A stretch of DNA of 64,000 nucleotides from Nocardiopsis sp. N85 (lineage in GTDB: Bacteria; Actinomycetota; Actinomycetes; Streptosporangiales; Streptosporangiaceae): NCBI RefSeq assembly GCF_028882275.1, contig NZ_JARBUT010000003.1, positions 1 through 64,000 of the forward strand, given 5' to 3'. The position numbers were made by a program, and so were the translations under genes. Below, in pieces: positions 45,053 to 53,912 of this stretch. Every line of letters starts with the position of its first letter. Positions within the stretch are counted from its first letter, which is position 1. The notes under the pieces were generated by a model. The model had not been told where the DNA came from. It ran no database searches and saw only the letters and a program-made list of their open reading frames with translations.

Positions 45053-45099
45053 GTCGACTCCTCCTTCTTCCACCCGGTCGGCCGCTCGTTGGGGGGGAG

Positions 45100-45126
45100 C
45101 CACCTCTCCGGGGATCGGAGAGGTGG
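45100..45126 (-). promoter_or_regulatory. Leader hairpin of the binding-protein gene
   Basis: Perfect 11-bp arms 45100-45110 and 45116-45126 with a 5-nt loop, between the CebR-type box and the ribosome-binding site, sharing three bases with the box. Confidence 0.5.
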
Positions 45127-45137
45127 GAGCGCTCCCA
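45124..45137. promoter_or_regulatory. CebR/CelR-type operator TGGGAGCGCTCCCA
   Basis: Perfect 14-bp palindrome identical to the box bound by CebR of Streptomyces and CelR of Thermobifida (established), which control cellulose and cello-oligosaccharide genes. It lies 72 bp before the binding-protein start. Confidence 0.82.
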
Positions 45138-45161
45138 ATCGGGGGCGCTGAAACGGCCGTT

Positions 45162-45177
45162 GCTGAACCGGGTAAGT
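45162..45177. promoter_or_regulatory. LacI-type operator copy 1, GCTGAACCGGGTAAGT
   Basis: First of three related 16-bp sites (consensus GCTNAACCGGTTNAGC); 110 bp before the binding-protein gene. Confidence 0.62.
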
Positions 45178-45281
45178 GACGTTAACAACAACACGCCGAC
45201 AGGAAGGGCGTCAATGGGCGTCACTCCGCTGTTATTCGCTTGTAACAGCACAGATGTGGGAAAGCCGCTTGCGCGGGTGTC

Positions 45282-45297
45282 GCTGAACCGGTTCCGC
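45282..45297. promoter_or_regulatory. LacI-type operator copy 2, GCTGAACCGGTTCCGC
   Basis: Shares GCTGAACCGGTT with the other two copies; lies in the 405-bp gap between the LacI gene and the importer operon. Confidence 0.55.
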
Positions 45298-45457
45298 ACG
45301 GGTCGTCGACTCCCCTCCGACGGGACGGTGAAGGGCGCGTCGTGCGCGGTGGTCCTCCACGGCGCACGGCGTTTCGGTGGCGCCCCCACGGTAGCCCCGG
45401 CGGACGGGCGGAGCCCGCGTTCACATGAGGCGTGTCGGTGATCGGGAGCGGGCGGGG

Positions 45458-46489
45458 CTACCCCGCCAGGGGCCCCGTGCTGCCGCGCGGCTGGAGCTCT
45501 CCCCGGGCCGTCTCGCGGCTGCGCACCGCCCGGCCGCCGATGGCCTCGGCGAGCATGCGCGCGGCCTCTCGACCACAGGCGGCAACGTCACGGGCGACCG
45601 CGGTCAACGGAGGATGCACCAACCGGCACAGTGTCGAATCGTCCCAGGCCACGATGGACAACTGGCCGGGAACGTCCACGCCCATCTCGCGGGCCACGCC
45701 CAGCCCGGCCACCGCCATGACGTCGTTGTCGTAGACCAGGGCGGTGGGGCGTTCGGTGCGGGCCAACAAGCGGCGGGTGGTGCGGGCGCCCGCCTCCCCC
45801 GTGTAGTCGGCGTGGACGGTGACGGCGTCGGCCAGGCCCACCTCGGCGGAGGCCGCCTCGAAGGCCCGGGTCCGATCACGGGTGTGCACGAACCCGTGCG
45901 GGCCGGCGACCCGGACGATGCGCTGGTGACCCAGGGCGGCGAGGTAGTGCACGACCTCCCTGATGGAGGCGGCGTCATCGGTGTACAGGCACGGCAGGGG
46001 GCCCGCGCCGTGCGGGCCGCCGAGGACCACGGCGGGCAGGGGCAGGGCCTCGGCCAAGGCGACCCGGGGGTCGTCGACCCGCAGGTCGACCATGATCACC
46101 CCGTCCACCCGGCGTTCGGCGAACCAGCGCCGATAAGCCCCGATCTCCGCCTCGTGATCCTCCGTGACCTGCAACAACAGGTCGCTTCCGGTGATCGCCA
46201 GCTCCATCTCGATCCCCGACACCAACTGCATGAAGAACGGTTCGACGCCCAGGGAGTGCGCGGGCCGATCGATGATCAGACCGATGGCGCCGACCCGGCC
46301 GCCGGGTGAGAGGGCGCGGGCCGTACTGCTGGGTGCCCACCCCAGATCACGGGCGATCCCCAGGATGCGCTTACGCGTCTCCTCCGAGACCCCGGGCCGA
46401 CCGTTGAGGGCATAGGACACCGCCCCCTTGGACACCCCCGCGGCCTTGGCGATGTCCATGATGGTCGGGCGTCGCATCAAACCCCCCAT
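45458..46489 (-). CDS. LacI-family transcriptional regulator
   Basis: Sugar-responsive repressor, probably of the adjacent importer and of itself. Seen: 343 aa from ATG 46489 (ATG 46477, four codons on, is equally good); HTH RPTIMDIAKAAGVSKGAVSYALNGRPGVSEETRKRI at the N-terminus, with the hinge helix RALSPGG; periplasmic-binding-like effector domain with VDGVIMVDLR, VGLADAV, ALVYDNDVMAVAGLGVAREMGVDVPGQLSIVAWDD. A near-perfect palindrome at 46510-46525, repeated twice before the importer, is the likely binding site. Confidence 0.9.
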   Translation of the reverse strand: MGGLMRRPTIMDIAKAAGVSKGAVSYALNGRPGVSEETRKRILGIARDLGWAPSSTARALSPGGRVGAIGLIIDRPAHSLGVEPFFMQLVSGIEMELAITGSDLLLQVTEDHEAEIGAYRRWFAERRVDGVIMVDLRVDDPRVALAEALPLPAVVLGGPHGAGPLPCLYTDDAASIREVVHYLAALGHQRIVRVAGPHGFVHTRDRTRAFEAASAEVGLADAVTVHADYTGEAGARTTRRLLARTERPTALVYDNDVMAVAGLGVAREMGVDVPGQLSIVAWDDSTLCRLVHPPLTAVARDVAACGREAARMLAEAIGGRAVRSRETARGELQPRGSTGPLAG

Positions 46490-46509
46490 TCGTCCCCCTG
46501 GCCTCAGTT

Positions 46510-46525
46510 GCTGAACCGGTTAAGC
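46510..46525. promoter_or_regulatory. LacI-type operator copy 3, GCTGAACCGGTTAAGC
   Basis: Best copy: GCT-N-AACCGGTT-N-AGC is a perfect palindrome apart from the two free positions. It lies 21 bp before the LacI start, pointing to autoregulation. Confidence 0.7.
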
Positions 46526-46566
46526 GGCGATGTGGGATTGTACTGTACGACGTTGGGCCGTCACCC

Positions 46567-47466
46567 TCACGGACGGGCGGGGGCTCGACCGGACTGGCAG
46601 CCCGGACAGTGGTAGAGGGTGCGTCCCGCCAGTTCGCCGGCGACGATCGGGGAGCCGCACACACGGCAGGGCTCACCGGTCCGGTAGCACACGTAGAGCG
46701 TGTCCGGCCGGGGCACCGGGCGGGCCTCGGGATCGGGCCGGTGCTCGGGGCGGGTGGTGATGATGTACCCGTCGCGCACACCGTCCCGGAGCAGCCCGGT
46801 CAGGTCCGCCCACAGGGCGTCCCACCGTTCCCGGGTGAGGTCGCGGCCGGGGGTCATGGGGTCCAGGCCCGCGCGGAACAGGGACTCGGCACGGTAGATG
46901 TTCCCGATCCCGGCGATGACCTCCTGCCGCATGAGCAGGGCGGCGATGCTCGTGCGGGAGCGCGAGACGACCCGCCAGGCGCGTTCGGGGTCGGCGTCGG
47001 GACGCAGCGGGTCCGGCCCCAGACGCCCCTGGACCGCCAGTTTCTCCTCCTCGGTGATCACCTCGCAGGCGGAGGGGCCGCGCAGGTCGGCCCAGCCCGA
47101 CGTGGTGATCAGGCGGGCGCGCACGGCCCCCACCGGCGCGGGCGGCACGACGAACCCGTCCCCGTCGTGGGTCAGGGCGGTCCGGACGGCCCCCTCGGCC
47201 CGGGGCGCGCCCAGATGGCGTTCGCCGTCGGCGTCGCCGAAGCTCCAGGCGCCGTACAGGCCCAGGTGGACCCGCAGCCACTCCCCCGAGTCGAACCCGA
47301 GGAACAGGTGCTTGCCGTGCGCCTCGCCGGTGGTCAGGACGCGGCCGTCGATGCGGGCGGCGCCCTCGGCGAACCGTCCCTGCGGGCTGGAGGCCCGCAC
47401 GGCACCGCCGCCGAAGGTCTTGTCGAAGTGCGCCGCCAACCGGTGCAGAGTGTGACCCTCGGGCAC
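46567..47466 (-). CDS. Fpg/Nei-family DNA glycosylase/AP lyase
   Basis: Base-excision repair enzyme removing oxidised bases. Start GTG 47466 has GAGGGGGAA upstream and, after Met removal, exposes the catalytic N-terminal Pro of PEGHTLHRLA; codons further upstream are spurious. Seen: 299 aa; the PEGHT opening is typical of the actinobacterial Nei2-type branch, whereas Fpg begins PELPE; helix-two-turn-helix MRQEVIAGIGNIYRAESLFRAGLDP; C-terminal zinc finger CRVCGSPI ... YHCPGCQ. Monocistronic or downstream of the helicase-like gene. Confidence 0.9.
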   Translation of the reverse strand: MPEGHTLHRLAAHFDKTFGGGAVRASSPQGRFAEGAARIDGRVLTTGEAHGKHLFLGFDSGEWLRVHLGLYGAWSFGDADGERHLGAPRAEGAVRTALTHDGDGFVVPPAPVGAVRARLITTSGWADLRGPSACEVITEEEKLAVQGRLGPDPLRPDADPERAWRVVSRSRTSIAALLMRQEVIAGIGNIYRAESLFRAGLDPMTPGRDLTRERWDALWADLTGLLRDGVRDGYIITTRPEHRPDPEARPVPRPDTLYVCYRTGEPCRVCGSPIVAGELAGRTLYHCPGCQSGRAPARP

Positions 47467-47704
47467 CCGTTTCCCCCTCGTCTCAGCCGATACGCGCCGT
47501 TGCCGCACTCAGGTTAGGGCCTGTTCCCGAGTGCTCTTCCGCGCCCTCGCACGGACCGAAGCGAAACGGAGGTCCGCAGGAGGCACGGGCGCCCACGGGG
47601 TTCTGGAGGCCGGCGCGGGAGACGTCCGAGGGACGAGGGGATCGACGCAGCGGCCGAAGGTCCCCGTTCTCCGGGCGCCCGAGCACGGACCGGTGCGACT
47701 CCGT

Positions 47705-47738
47705 CGTCGGCCGGTCCCTGCGGCGGGACCGGCCGACG
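47705..47738. terminator. Terminator of the helicase-like gene
   Basis: Perfect 14-bp arms 47705-47718 and 47725-47738 with a 6-nt loop, three bases after the stop codon on the - strand. Confidence 0.78.
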
Positions 47739-47741
47739 GGT

Positions 47742-50700
47742 TCAGTGGGCCGCGAGGATCTCCCGGACCAGCCGTTCCGGATCGGCCAGACAGCGCCAGG
47801 CCGGAACGACCACGACGGGGTCCCCGGTGAGTCGGTTGAGGGCGTCGCCGCGGGCCATCAGGCGGCGCAGCCGGCGCCCGTCCGGTTCCCGGTCCACGAG
47901 GATGAGCAGGCGCCGGGCGCCGAAGCGGACCACCATGTCGGCGGTCCAGCCCTCCACCGCCTCCTGGAGCACGACCCGGGTGCCCGCCGCCCGCAATCGG
48001 TCGACCAGGGCCCGGCAGGCCCGGCCCGGATCGTTCTCGGGGGCCGCGAGCAACGCGGAGAGCGGACCGTCACCGGCCTCCCAGTGGGCCCGGTCGCCCA
48101 CCACCACGAGGCGCTGTCCGGTCCGGGTGAGCACCGATGACCACAGGTGACCCATACGACGGATCCGACGCTCCACGATGGCGGGGGCGCCCCGGGCGAG
48201 CAGGGGGGACAGCACGGTGATGTCGACGCGGCCGGGTGCGTCGAACAGTTCGGGACCGCCGACCAGGACCCGGTGGCGGAAGGTCCGCGATCCGAGCAGC
48301 CGACGCAGCAGGGCCACCTGCGGCCGGGTCGGGGCGACCACCGCGATGACGCGTCCGCGCGGCAGGTGTTCGTCGATCTCGTCGACGACCACCGCCACCC
48401 GGTAGGCCTCCTCCCGGTTGATGTAGGACATGCCGGGGGCGGCCTCGCAGACCCCGACGACGTCGCGCCACTCGAAGGCCGGTCCGCCGCCGGGGTCGGG
48501 GGCCGTGCGCACCGACACGCGCCCCTCGTAGCAGTGACGCGAGGCGGTCTCGGCGAGCAGGGGCGGTGCCCCGAGGTGCTCGTTCAGCCACAGTGTCCGC
48601 TCGGCCGCCCGTTGGGCGGCGTGCAGGGCCGATCCCGACCCGTGGCGCAGGCCCCGTTCGTCCAGGCGGTCCGCGGCGAGCCCGGCGAAGGCCAGCGCGC
48701 GGCGCTCCTCGTCGGTTTCGAGGACGCTCGCCGGGCCGGGGTACGCCGGGTCGCCGAGCACCAGGGCCCGTTCGGCGCGGTGAAGGGCGGGGAGCAGTTC
48801 GGCCACCCGGGTGCGTTCGGCGCCGATCACGATGACGAGGTCGAACAGGCCCGCCTGCGGCGGCAGGGCGCGGACCTGGTCGGTCCGGCAGGCCCAGGTG
48901 GGCAGCACCTCGATGAGGCCGGTCATGCCCGGCCAGCCGATGCCGTGGTGCCAGTTGAGGGTCTCCAGCCGGTTCTCCAGGGCGGGTCGGCCGCGCCGCA
49001 GACGGGACTCGACGGCCGCGCCGAGTCGCTCGGCGCCGATCCGGCGGTGACCCTCCACGGCCTCGTCGAGGCGGGCGACCAGTGCGTCCAGGGGATCGTG
49101 CCGGACGCGGCGGTCCAGGGCCGCGCGCCACCGGCTCTCCAGGCGGGCGACCGCGCACAGCCGGGCCAGGGTCTCGGGGTCGGTCTCCAGACCCAGTTCG
49201 CGGCGGATCGCGCCGCGGTGCTGGAAGGCGCCCAACCCTCCGGCGAAGGCGCGCTCGGCCCGGGGCAGCCAGTACTCGGGGCCGCCCCGTTCGGGGCTGA
49301 ACAGCCGGTCCGGATCCCAGCCGGCCTTGATACCGCGCTCGCGTTCCTCGGCCAGGTGGGCGAGTTCGTGGCCGCCGGCGGCCATGGCGTCCATGTCCGC
49401 CCACGCGGTGAGGACCCGGGACCAGTGGTGGGACGGTTCCTCCCCTGACGGGGGGGTCGCCTCCTCGACGGGCGGGGGGCCGGAGCGCTCGGCGAGCAGG
49501 CGGCCGATGAGCCCGATCTCGTCGACGCGGTGTTCCCTGCCGCCGACCCGCACCACCGGGTGGGCCGGGCCCGTCTCGGACCGCCGGACGACCTCCCGCA
49601 CGTCGTGCTCGGTGCGACCGCACACCAGGACCCGCAACCCCTCGCCGACCGCCGTGCGCACCACGGCGTCGACGAGGTCGTGCGCACCGGTCCCCGAGGG
49701 GGTCGCCACGGTGGTGAGCCGCTCGGTCAGGGCCGCGCACAGGGCCTCGTACTGGGACTGATCGAGAGGGGTCGCGCACAGGGGGACGGGGGCCTCGACG
49801 GGGGCGTCGGCGGCGTCCTCCCCGCCCCGGGACCGACGGGCCCTGCGACCACGCGGTTCCTCCGGTTCGACGGTCCGCTCGGGTGCGCCGAGCAGTGCCT
49901 CCAAGGCGGTGCCACCGAGGGCGGTCGGGTCGACGCCGTCGTGTTCGGTGGGGTCGAGGTCGGCCAGGATCGCCTCCACGGTGCCCGGTTCGGGTTCGCC
50001 GTCGGGGTGGCCGCCCGGCCCCGCGCGGAACAGGACCGCGACGTTGTGGGCGCCGTCGACGAACGCGCGGGGGGTGCTCCGGGTGGACATCGGGTCGATG
50101 TCGTCGACGCGTTCGATCTCCAGCCGGGTGAGCAGGGTCCGCACCTTGACGGCCAGGTCGGCGACGGCGGCGGGGCGCCCGATCGGGTCGGGGGCGCCGG
50201 CGCGCAGCCGGGTCCGCAGTTCGAAGAGGTCATCGGGGTCGGTCGTGTCCAGGCGGCGCAGGAGCGCGGCGTTGACGTCGGGCGGACCGATCGCGCGGAT
50301 CCGGGGGATCTCGGGGGTGTCGGGGTCGTCGACGACCTGGACGTCCACGGTGAGCAGGGGCAGGGCCACCGGGTCGTCGTCCTCTCCGAGCAGGACGAGC
50401 GGGTAGCCGTAGCGCAGCGCCTGCCCGTGTCGTGCGGCCAGGCGCACGACACGGGCCGCATCGGGGCCCAGGGGTATCCGGTCGCCCGCCCCGGTGAACA
50501 GTGTCTCGATGCCGCCGGGCAGGCAGGCGCAGGTGTCGCCGCCGAGCCGGTCGGTCCGGATCGTGTGGGTGTGCACGGCCTCGCGCCGCAGACAGGCCCG
50601 CAGATAGGCCAACAGGGCACGGGGGTCGGTCCGGTCGTCGGGTGGCCTCCACCGCAAAGAGACGCCCTCCGCCCCCACGCGGGTGATCCGGATGGTCGGC

Positions 50701-50801
50701 GGCGCCGTGCCCGCCGTCCGCGCCCCGTGACCCTCCTCGATCCCCTGTTCGTCGTCCTGTAGTGATCTCACGTCCGCCCCCGGCGTCGATCGGGTGATCA
50801 T
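47742..50801 (-). CDS. Large SF1 (Upf1-like) helicase-related protein with eroded ATPase motifs and a C-terminal nuclease-like domain
   Basis: Not assignable to a known named protein. Seen: 1019 aa from ATG 50801 (GTG 50771 is a plausible later start). Residues about 30-270 are an uncharacterised N-terminal region. The helicase core is traceable but altered: motif I reads TPSGTGAHD near 361-375, without the Lys of GxGKT; motif II reads FDLVIVIGAER near 650, where the family has VIVDEA; motif III is LVLGDPAYP near 678; VVAPTRPQVALLRRLL near 819 and LTRTGQRLVVVGD keep the shape of motifs IV and VI. The last 90 residues (TRVVLQEAVEGWTADMVV, LLILVDRE, VVVVPAWRCLADPERLVREIL) resemble the Vsr/DUF559-type nuclease domain that ends such helicases. 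Likely ATPase-dead. Confidence 0.72.
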   Translation of the reverse strand: MITRSTPGADVRSLQDDEQGIEEGHGARTAGTAPPTIRITRVGAEGVSLRWRPPDDRTDPRALLAYLRACLRREAVHTHTIRTDRLGGDTCACLPGGIETLFTGAGDRIPLGPDAARVVRLAARHGQALRYGYPLVLLGEDDDPVALPLLTVDVQVVDDPDTPEIPRIRAIGPPDVNAALLRRLDTTDPDDLFELRTRLRAGAPDPIGRPAAVADLAVKVRTLLTRLEIERVDDIDPMSTRSTPRAFVDGAHNVAVLFRAGPGGHPDGEPEPGTVEAILADLDPTEHDGVDPTALGGTALEALLGAPERTVEPEEPRGRRARRSRGGEDAADAPVEAPVPLCATPLDQSQYEALCAALTERLTTVATPSGTGAHDLVDAVVRTAVGEGLRVLVCGRTEHDVREVVRRSETGPAHPVVRVGGREHRVDEIGLIGRLLAERSGPPPVEEATPPSGEEPSHHWSRVLTAWADMDAMAAGGHELAHLAEERERGIKAGWDPDRLFSPERGGPEYWLPRAERAFAGGLGAFQHRGAIRRELGLETDPETLARLCAVARLESRWRAALDRRVRHDPLDALVARLDEAVEGHRRIGAERLGAAVESRLRRGRPALENRLETLNWHHGIGWPGMTGLIEVLPTWACRTDQVRALPPQAGLFDLVIVIGAERTRVAELLPALHRAERALVLGDPAYPGPASVLETDEERRALAFAGLAADRLDERGLRHGSGSALHAAQRAAERTLWLNEHLGAPPLLAETASRHCYEGRVSVRTAPDPGGGPAFEWRDVVGVCEAAPGMSYINREEAYRVAVVVDEIDEHLPRGRVIAVVAPTRPQVALLRRLLGSRTFRHRVLVGGPELFDAPGRVDITVLSPLLARGAPAIVERRIRRMGHLWSSVLTRTGQRLVVVGDRAHWEAGDGPLSALLAAPENDPGRACRALVDRLRAAGTRVVLQEAVEGWTADMVVRFGARRLLILVDREPDGRRLRRLMARGDALNRLTGDPVVVVPAWRCLADPERLVREILAAH

Positions 50802-50883
50802 TCGGTTACTCAGCGCTGTCAGCGACCATTGTCGTGGATGACGCGAGTCGACATCCCCCGAACGCGGGAACCGGTACCGACTT

Positions 50884-52329
50884 TCACCCGTGGGCGGCGT
50901 GCAGCCGCAGGGCGATCCACAGTTCGGCGCGCGCGTCCGGGTCGTCGAGGTCGACCGGGAGCAGGTCGCGGATGCGGCGCATGCGGTAGCGCAGCGTGTG
51001 GCGGTGCACGCCCAGGGCGTCGGCGGCGGCGTCCCAGCGGCCGGACGCCGCCAGGTAGGCGCGCAGCGAGGCGATCAGTTCCCCGTGGGAGCGTTCGGCC
51101 AGCAACGGCGCCAGCAGATCCTCGGCCAGTCCGACCCCGGCCGGGGTGTCGGTCAGGCCGAGCAGGCCACCGGGCAGCTCGGCGGCCCGCACCGCGCCGC
51201 CCCCCTGGGCCCGTGCCGCCTCCCGGGCCCGTTCGGCCTGGGCCAGGGCGACCGGAAGCCCTGTGTGGTCGACCGGGTCGCTCACCCCGATGGGGCCGTC
51301 GAGCAGATCGGTGATGGTCGGCACGGGTGTGTCCGCGCCGGCGAGCAACAGGGCGCGGCCCTCGTGCCCGGCCGTGAGGATCCCGTGCGGCGGGTGGGGC
51401 GCGCCCACCTCGTCGGCGACGGCGACCACGACCGGGGCGGGCGGCAACGCCGCGGCGAGGCGTTCGGCGCCGGGCCGGGTCGGGTCCAGGGCCCCGGTGA
51501 GGAGCGCGATGAGCACCCCCTCGCCCAGGCGCGCGATGTCCCCGTGGGCGTCGCGCTCCAGTTCCAGGGACAACAGGGACACGGCGGCGTTGACCAGGGT
51601 GCGCTGCTCGGGACCCAGGCGGCCGCCGGCGCCCACGACCAGGAACCCCCGCACCCGGCGGCCCGTCGCCAGGGGCTGGGCCCAGACGTGCTCGTCCCCC
51701 ACGGTGATCGCCATGCTGGCGCGCGGGCCCGCGGTCTTGAGCCGGTCGAGCCCCTCGGTCAGATCGGTGGGGTGCCGGTCGGCCCCGACGGGGGCGGCGT
51801 GATCGAGGGAACCGTCGGCGGACAGGAGGAGCACCCGGGCGCCCAGGTCGCGGGCCAGCCGATCGACGATGGCCCCGGCCCCCGAAAGGGCGGCGCGGGT
51901 GAGGTCGCGCTGGGCCGTGAAGGCCCGGCTGAGCCCTTCGTACTCCTCCTTGGCCAACAGCCGGGAGACCTCCTTGCCGACCGCGATGAAGGGGGTCGCC
52001 CGCTCCACCTCCAGCAGGACGACGCCGAATTCGGCGGCGGCCTCCCGCAGTTCGTCGGGGGTCCGTTCCAGGGCCACGCCCACGCCGAACCCCAGACCGG
52101 CGATGTCGCGCCGGGCCAGCCTTCGCACGTACGCGCGCAGGTCCGGCGGGGAGTCGACCCAGCGCACCCCGGTGGTGAGCAGCAGTTCGCCGCCCGCCAG
52201 GTAGGGGGTGGGGTCGGTGAGTTCGCTGACCGCGACCCACTCCACGCGGCGGTCGAGCCCCTCGTCGCCGGTGAGCGGGCGCAGCCCCAGGGAGGGTGTC
52301 CGCACCAGGCCGCCCAGGGTCGGTGGCAT
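50884..52329 (-). CDS. PucR-family transcriptional regulator 1
   Basis: Regulator of nitrogen-compound catabolism. Start ATG 52329 with GGAGG upstream; the longer frame is spurious. Seen: 481 aa; N-terminal PUCR domain (VEWVAVSELTDPTPYLAGGELLLTTGVRW, ERATPFIAVGKEVSRLLAKEEYEG); GGDEF-like central segment; C-terminal HTH_30 ASLRAYLAASGRWDAAADALGVHRHTLRYRMRRIRDLL. It is divergent from gabT, with an inverted repeat CGCAGG-GA-CCTGCG in the 175-bp gap, so gabT is the probable target. Confidence 0.9.
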   Translation of the reverse strand: MPPTLGGLVRTPSLGLRPLTGDEGLDRRVEWVAVSELTDPTPYLAGGELLLTTGVRWVDSPPDLRAYVRRLARRDIAGLGFGVGVALERTPDELREAAAEFGVVLLEVERATPFIAVGKEVSRLLAKEEYEGLSRAFTAQRDLTRAALSGAGAIVDRLARDLGARVLLLSADGSLDHAAPVGADRHPTDLTEGLDRLKTAGPRASMAITVGDEHVWAQPLATGRRVRGFLVVGAGGRLGPEQRTLVNAAVSLLSLELERDAHGDIARLGEGVLIALLTGALDPTRPGAERLAAALPPAPVVVAVADEVGAPHPPHGILTAGHEGRALLLAGADTPVPTITDLLDGPIGVSDPVDHTGLPVALAQAERAREAARAQGGGAVRAAELPGGLLGLTDTPAGVGLAEDLLAPLLAERSHGELIASLRAYLAASGRWDAAADALGVHRHTLRYRMRRIRDLLPVDLDDPDARAELWIALRLHAAHG

Positions 52330-52370
52330 CGGTCCTCCACTCGTCGTGGTCGATGACCCTGCCGCATTGG

Positions 52371-52384
52371 CGCAGGGACCTGCG
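52371..52384. promoter_or_regulatory. Inverted repeat CGCAGG-GA-CCTGCG in the pucR/gabT gap
   Basis: Perfect 6-bp arms, 42 bp before the PucR start and 121 bp before gabT. Possible PucR site; only one copy is seen. Confidence 0.4.
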
Positions 52385-52504
52385 TCGATTATCCACCGTG
52401 TCCATGTCCGCCGGCTCCGGCTCACCCTAATGTCGTCCGGGTCGGGGCCGTTCGGGTCCCGGACCCGTTCCGCACCCCCGTATCGCACTGAAGGAGGCAG
52501 ACGC

Positions 52505-53839
52505 ATGGCAGTGACCGAGGTCGCCCAGTCCCGCCGGGTCGTCACCGAGATCCCCGGCCCCAAGTCCCGCGAACTCCAGGAGCGCCGCGTCGCCGCCGTC
52601 GCCAAGGGTGTCGGCAGCGTGCTGCCCGTCTACGTGACCCGGGCCGGTGGCGGGATCATCGAGGACGTTGACGGCAACGCCCTGATCGACTTCGGCTCGG
52701 GCATCGCGGTGACCAACGTGGGCAACGCCGACCCGCGCGTGGTGGAGCGTTCGGCCGAGCAGCTGGGCCGCTTCACCCACACCTGTTTCATGGTCAACCC
52801 GTACGAGGCGTACGTGGAGGTCTGTGAGGCCCTCAACCGGATCACCCCGGGCGACCACGAGAAGCGTTCGATCCTGCTCAACTCCGGTGCCGAGGCCGTC
52901 GAGAACGCGGTGAAGATCGCCCGCAGCGCCACCGGCCGCCAGGCCGTCGTGGTCTTCGACCACGCCTACCACGGTCGCACCAACCTCACCATGGCGCTGA
53001 CCGCCAAGAACATGCCCTACAAGCAGGGCTTCGGGCCGTTCGCGGGCGAGGTCCACCGCATGCCCATGGCCTACCCCTACCGCTGGCCCACGGGCCCGGA
53101 GAACTGCGGCCCGGAGGCCGCGGCCATGGTCATCGACCAGATCACCAAGCAGATCGGCGCGGACAACGTCGCCGCCGTGGTGATCGAGCCGATCCAGGGC
53201 GAGGGCGGCTTCATCGAGCCGGCCCCGGGCTTCCTGCCCGCGATCGTGGAGTTCTGCCGCGCCAACGGGATCGTGTTCGTCGCCGACGAGGTGCAGACCG
53301 GTTTCGCCCGCACCGGCGACATGTTCGCCTGTGACCACGAGGGCGTCGTCCCCGACCTGATCACCACCGCCAAGGGCATCGCCGGCGGACTGCCGCTGGC
53401 CGCGGTGACCGGTCGCGCCGAGCTGATGGACGCCGTGCACGGCGGCGGTCTGGGCGGCACCTACGGCGGCAACCCGACCGCGTGCGCGGCGGCGTCGGCC
53501 TCGCTGGAGGCCATCGAGTCCGACGACCTGGTCGGGCGCGCCCGGGAGATCGGCGACCTGATGCTGGGACGGCTGCGCAAGCTGGCCGAGGAGCACCCGG
53601 TCATCGGCGACGTGCGCGGGCGCGGCGCGATGATCGCGATCGAGCTGGTCGAGGAGGACCGGACCCCGGCCCCGAAGGTGCTGGCCGAGGTGCTGTCGTA
53701 CTGCCACTCCCAGGGTCTGGTCCTGCTGAGCGCCGGCACCTACGGCAACGTGATCCGCATGCTGCCGCCGCTGGTCATCGGTGACGACCTGCTCAACGAG
53801 GGCCTGGACATCCTCGCCGACGCCTTCGCCCGCCTGTAG
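52505..53839 (+). CDS. gabT: 4-aminobutyrate aminotransferase
   Basis: PLP enzyme moving the amino group of GABA (and often beta-alanine or 5-aminovalerate) to 2-oxoglutarate. Seen: 444 aa; ATG 52505 with GAAGGAGG upstream; GSGIAVTNVGNADPRVV; TCFMVNPYEAYVEVCEALN; LNSGAEAVENAVKIAR; VFDHAYHGRTNLTMALT; EPIQGEGGFIEP; VADEVQTGFARTG; PLP-lysine about 290 in TTAKGIAGGLPLAAV; GTYGGNPTACAAA. Typical GabT length and blocks. No succinate-semialdehyde dehydrogenase gene is adjacent; the aldehyde dehydrogenase at 57636 may serve. Confidence 0.94.
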   Translation: MAVTEVAQSRRVVTEIPGPKSRELQERRVAAVAKGVGSVLPVYVTRAGGGIIEDVDGNALIDFGSGIAVTNVGNADPRVVERSAEQLGRFTHTCFMVNPYEAYVEVCEALNRITPGDHEKRSILLNSGAEAVENAVKIARSATGRQAVVVFDHAYHGRTNLTMALTAKNMPYKQGFGPFAGEVHRMPMAYPYRWPTGPENCGPEAAAMVIDQITKQIGADNVAAVVIEPIQGEGGFIEPAPGFLPAIVEFCRANGIVFVADEVQTGFARTGDMFACDHEGVVPDLITTAKGIAGGLPLAAVTGRAELMDAVHGGGLGGTYGGNPTACAAASASLEAIESDDLVGRAREIGDLMLGRLRKLAEEHPVIGDVRGRGAMIAIELVEEDRTPAPKVLAEVLSYCHSQGLVLLSAGTYGNVIRMLPPLVIGDDLLNEGLDILADAFARL

Positions 53840-53912
53840 GCGCGTCCTCCCGAACCTCCGCTCCGTTCCGGTCCGCGCGAGGGCGCCCGGGGGATCCGGT
53901 GGGCATCGCCCC

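Noticed and set aside
43127..45151. 674-codon + strand frame
   Set aside because: Antisense of the second binding-protein gene with Val/Gly/Asp filler.
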